Below are positions 62,441 to 64,000 of a stretch of DNA of 64,000 nt, one piece after another (positions within the stretch are counted from its first letter, which is position 1; each line of letters opens with the position of its first letter). Made by a program: the position numbers and the translations under genes. This DNA comes from Lagopus muta (lineage: Eukaryota > Chordata > Aves > Galliformes > Phasianidae), in the NCBI RefSeq assembly GCF_023343835.1, contig NC_064447.1, positions 10,126,501 to 10,190,500 of the forward strand. The letters run 5' to 3'. Below the pieces are notes generated by a model. The model searched no databases. It saw nothing but the letters and a program-made list of their open reading frames with translations, and was not told the DNA's origin.

Positions 62441-62990
62441 CAGCCCCGCCACCGGGGCGGCGGGATGCGGGGCAGCGGGGAGCACCTCCAGGGCTGGCAG
62501 GGAGGCCCGGGGGATCTCGGCCGGCGGGGAGCCCCGGTGCTGGGGAAGTGGGCGGCTCCCGTGTGCGCAGGGCCCGGCGCAGCCCCCGGCCCGGCCAAGG
62601 TCAACCCGCGTGCCGGCAGCGCCGCCCGCCCCGCCTGAGCGCGGGTCATGGGGAGCGGGGAGGGGGCGGAGCGCGGCGCGGATTGGACGAAAAGTTGTCG
62701 CAAAGTTCTTCGTTCGGGCGCTGATTGGTCGAGGGCTGCAGGGGTGTGACCCGGCAGCCTATGCTAGGAGCGCGGGCTGCCTCGGGGCGGCTGAGCGGGC
62801 CGGGATCGGGATCCGTATCGGTGCGGTGCGAGGCTGCGGGGCGGGCAGGGATGGGGCGGGCGGGCGGACAGGGACCGTGCGAAGTGGGAGCGGGGCGGGC
62901 GGTGGTGCTGCAGCACGGGTGTCGGGGCGGGTACCGGATCCTGGATATGGGATGCGACGGAGCCACGTGTGATGCAGCAGGTGGAACTCC
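62440..62990 (+). promoter_or_regulatory. SHMT1: SHMT1 CpG-island promoter
   Basis: A dense CpG island with a GC box GGGGGCGG (62662-62669) followed by two inverted CCAAT boxes, ATTGG at 62682-62686 and 62724-62728, 42 bases apart. This GC-box plus double NF-Y layout without a TATA box is typical of housekeeping and growth-linked promoters. An E-box CACGTG lies at 62964-62969. The start site is probably between about 62740 and 62960. Confidence 0.6.
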
Positions 62991-63646
62991 AGGGCCGTGC
63001 CCACGCTCATGTCCCACCAGGAGGGTGGCAAAGGGGCTCCTCCTGGCAGCTTTGTTCTCTCTGCAGCCCTTTGGCAGCAGCGTGCATTCGCACAGCGCCC
63101 CACACAACGCGCCTTCGTTTCAGCCCGCGTCTCTGACAGCGTTTCCCCGCTGCCAGCAAAGCCCCGGGGCAGCCGGGCCTCCGAGCCCAGCGGGGGCCGC
63201 GCTGCTGAACGGAGTGGATTGCTTAACAACCAGCTCACGGCCCCTCTGTGACCTTGTGGGGTTAATGGATAAAAAGACACTTTGTGCACAGCCAGGACTG
63301 GAGCTGGGCTGCCATGGCTGCCCTGGAGTTTGTGCGCTGCTTTGTAATGCTCAGTGCTGCAGGGCTGCTGCTGCCTTGGGCTTAGAGCAAGTTTATGTCT
63401 AAAGCCTGAGTGAAATGAAATGGTACTGCTGGATTTTATCACGTTTCTTGTTTTATCATGTTTCTTATCATGCTTCTTAGGGACTTTCTATGTCCCCAAG
63501 TGCCAGGACAGGGGCAGGTAGGGGGAGGCCACACCTTGGTTGTGTGATATCAAGGTGGGGGGAGAACAGATACTGGAAGTAGCCATGTTGCTGCAATAAA
63601 CACCCTCCCTTTGCCTTTTGCAGGTGGCATCAGAGGCAGTGGACAG

Positions 63647-63748
63647 ATGGCAAACGTGACAGAGGGTGCTGGGAGCCTCCCCAGCGCAGAGCTGTGGGCC
63701 TCCCACAGTAAGATGCTACTGGAGCCACTTGAAAGCAATGACCCTGAG
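63647..63748 (+). CDS. SHMT1: Serine hydroxymethyltransferase, cytosolic: first coding exon (partial gene)
   Basis: The exon runs from 63624 (acceptor TTGCCTTTTGCAG) to 63748 (donor GTGAGA) and encodes the first 34 residues from the ATG at 63647. AELWASHSKMLLEPLESNDPE aligns with ADLWSSHDKMLAQPLKDSDVE of human SHMT1, and the splice junction falls at the same Glu. SHMT1 is a PLP enzyme that converts serine and tetrahydrofolate to glycine and 5,10-methylene-tetrahydrofolate in the cytosol. There is no mitochondrial targeting sequence, which favours SHMT1 over SHMT2. All later exons, including the PLP-binding lysine, are outside the window. Confidence 0.85.
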
Positions 63749-64000
63749 GTGAGAGCTATAGGGACACCGACCTCCTTGAACCAGGGGCACAGTGCAAGGT
63801 TAAGCTGCCGGGACTCGGCCAGCCCCTGTGCCTTGTTATGGACAGAGAGGGCATCCTCCAGGTACGTGCAAATTCTATGGCTGTCATTTCTCAGCCATTG
63901 CTCGTAACTCTCTGCCTGGAGCTCAGATGCCTGCACCAGGCCCAGCACTTCACAACCACCCGGCAGCATAGCCATTGGCTCCAGCCCAAGCAAAGCTGAA

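Noticed and set aside
62037-62972. 311-codon plus-strand open frame upstream of SHMT1
   Set aside because: It spans the CpG island, where stops are rare, and its translation is Ala/Arg/Gly/Pro-rich with no domain; it overlaps the promoter boxes.

Overview
This is host nuclear DNA from a vertebrate, almost certainly a bird and probably a galliform. The genes are split by GT-AG introns, the promoters are CpG islands, the introns are compact, and every interspersed repeat I recognise is a CR1 LINE fragment. No SINE, LTR element, CRISPR array or bacterial-type operon was seen. Gene order (SHMT1 - chemoattractant-type GPCR - PRPSAP2 - SLC5A10 with FAM83G nested antisense - GRAP) matches the human 17p11.2 block in its main members.

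Layout: 1-4446 is non-coding DNA upstream of GRAP. GRAP (5 exons, 217 aa, + strand) fills 4447-7862 and ends tail-to-tail with SLC5A10. SLC5A10/SGLT5 (15 coding exons, 620 aa, - strand) runs from 37501 down to 8534. FAM83G (5 coding exons, 868 aa, + strand, 15955-28364) lies inside it on the opposite strand, and exons of the two genes interleave. PRPSAP2 (10 coding exons, 369 aa, - strand, 50486-39701) lies just upstream of SLC5A10 in the same direction, with a 5' UTR exon in a CpG island near 52.1-52.4 kb. About 6 kb of mostly unexplained DNA (52.4-58.8 kb) follows, with two minus-strand stretches that look weakly coding. Next comes an intact single-coding-exon GPCR of the chemerin/formyl-peptide receptor group (60759-59674, - strand). 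At the right edge are the CpG promoter and first coding exon of SHMT1 (+ strand), whose remaining exons are outside the window.

The genes do not form one pathway. GRAP is a lymphoid SH3-SH2-SH3 adaptor, SGLT5 a renal sodium-sugar cotransporter, FAM83G a CK1-anchoring regulator of Wnt and BMP signalling, PRPSAP2 a regulatory subunit of PRPP synthetase, and SHMT1 the cytosolic serine/glycine one-carbon enzyme. PRPSAP2 and SHMT1 both feed nucleotide synthesis. For all multi-exon genes the exon boundaries given keep the reading frame across every GT-AG junction. The most notable features are the interleaved antisense architecture of FAM83G and SLC5A10, and several motif-level candidates: an HNF1-like palindrome at the SLC5A10 promoter, a TCF/LEF inverted pair in FAM83G, and a paired homeodomain site. 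I found no clear previously undescribed system.
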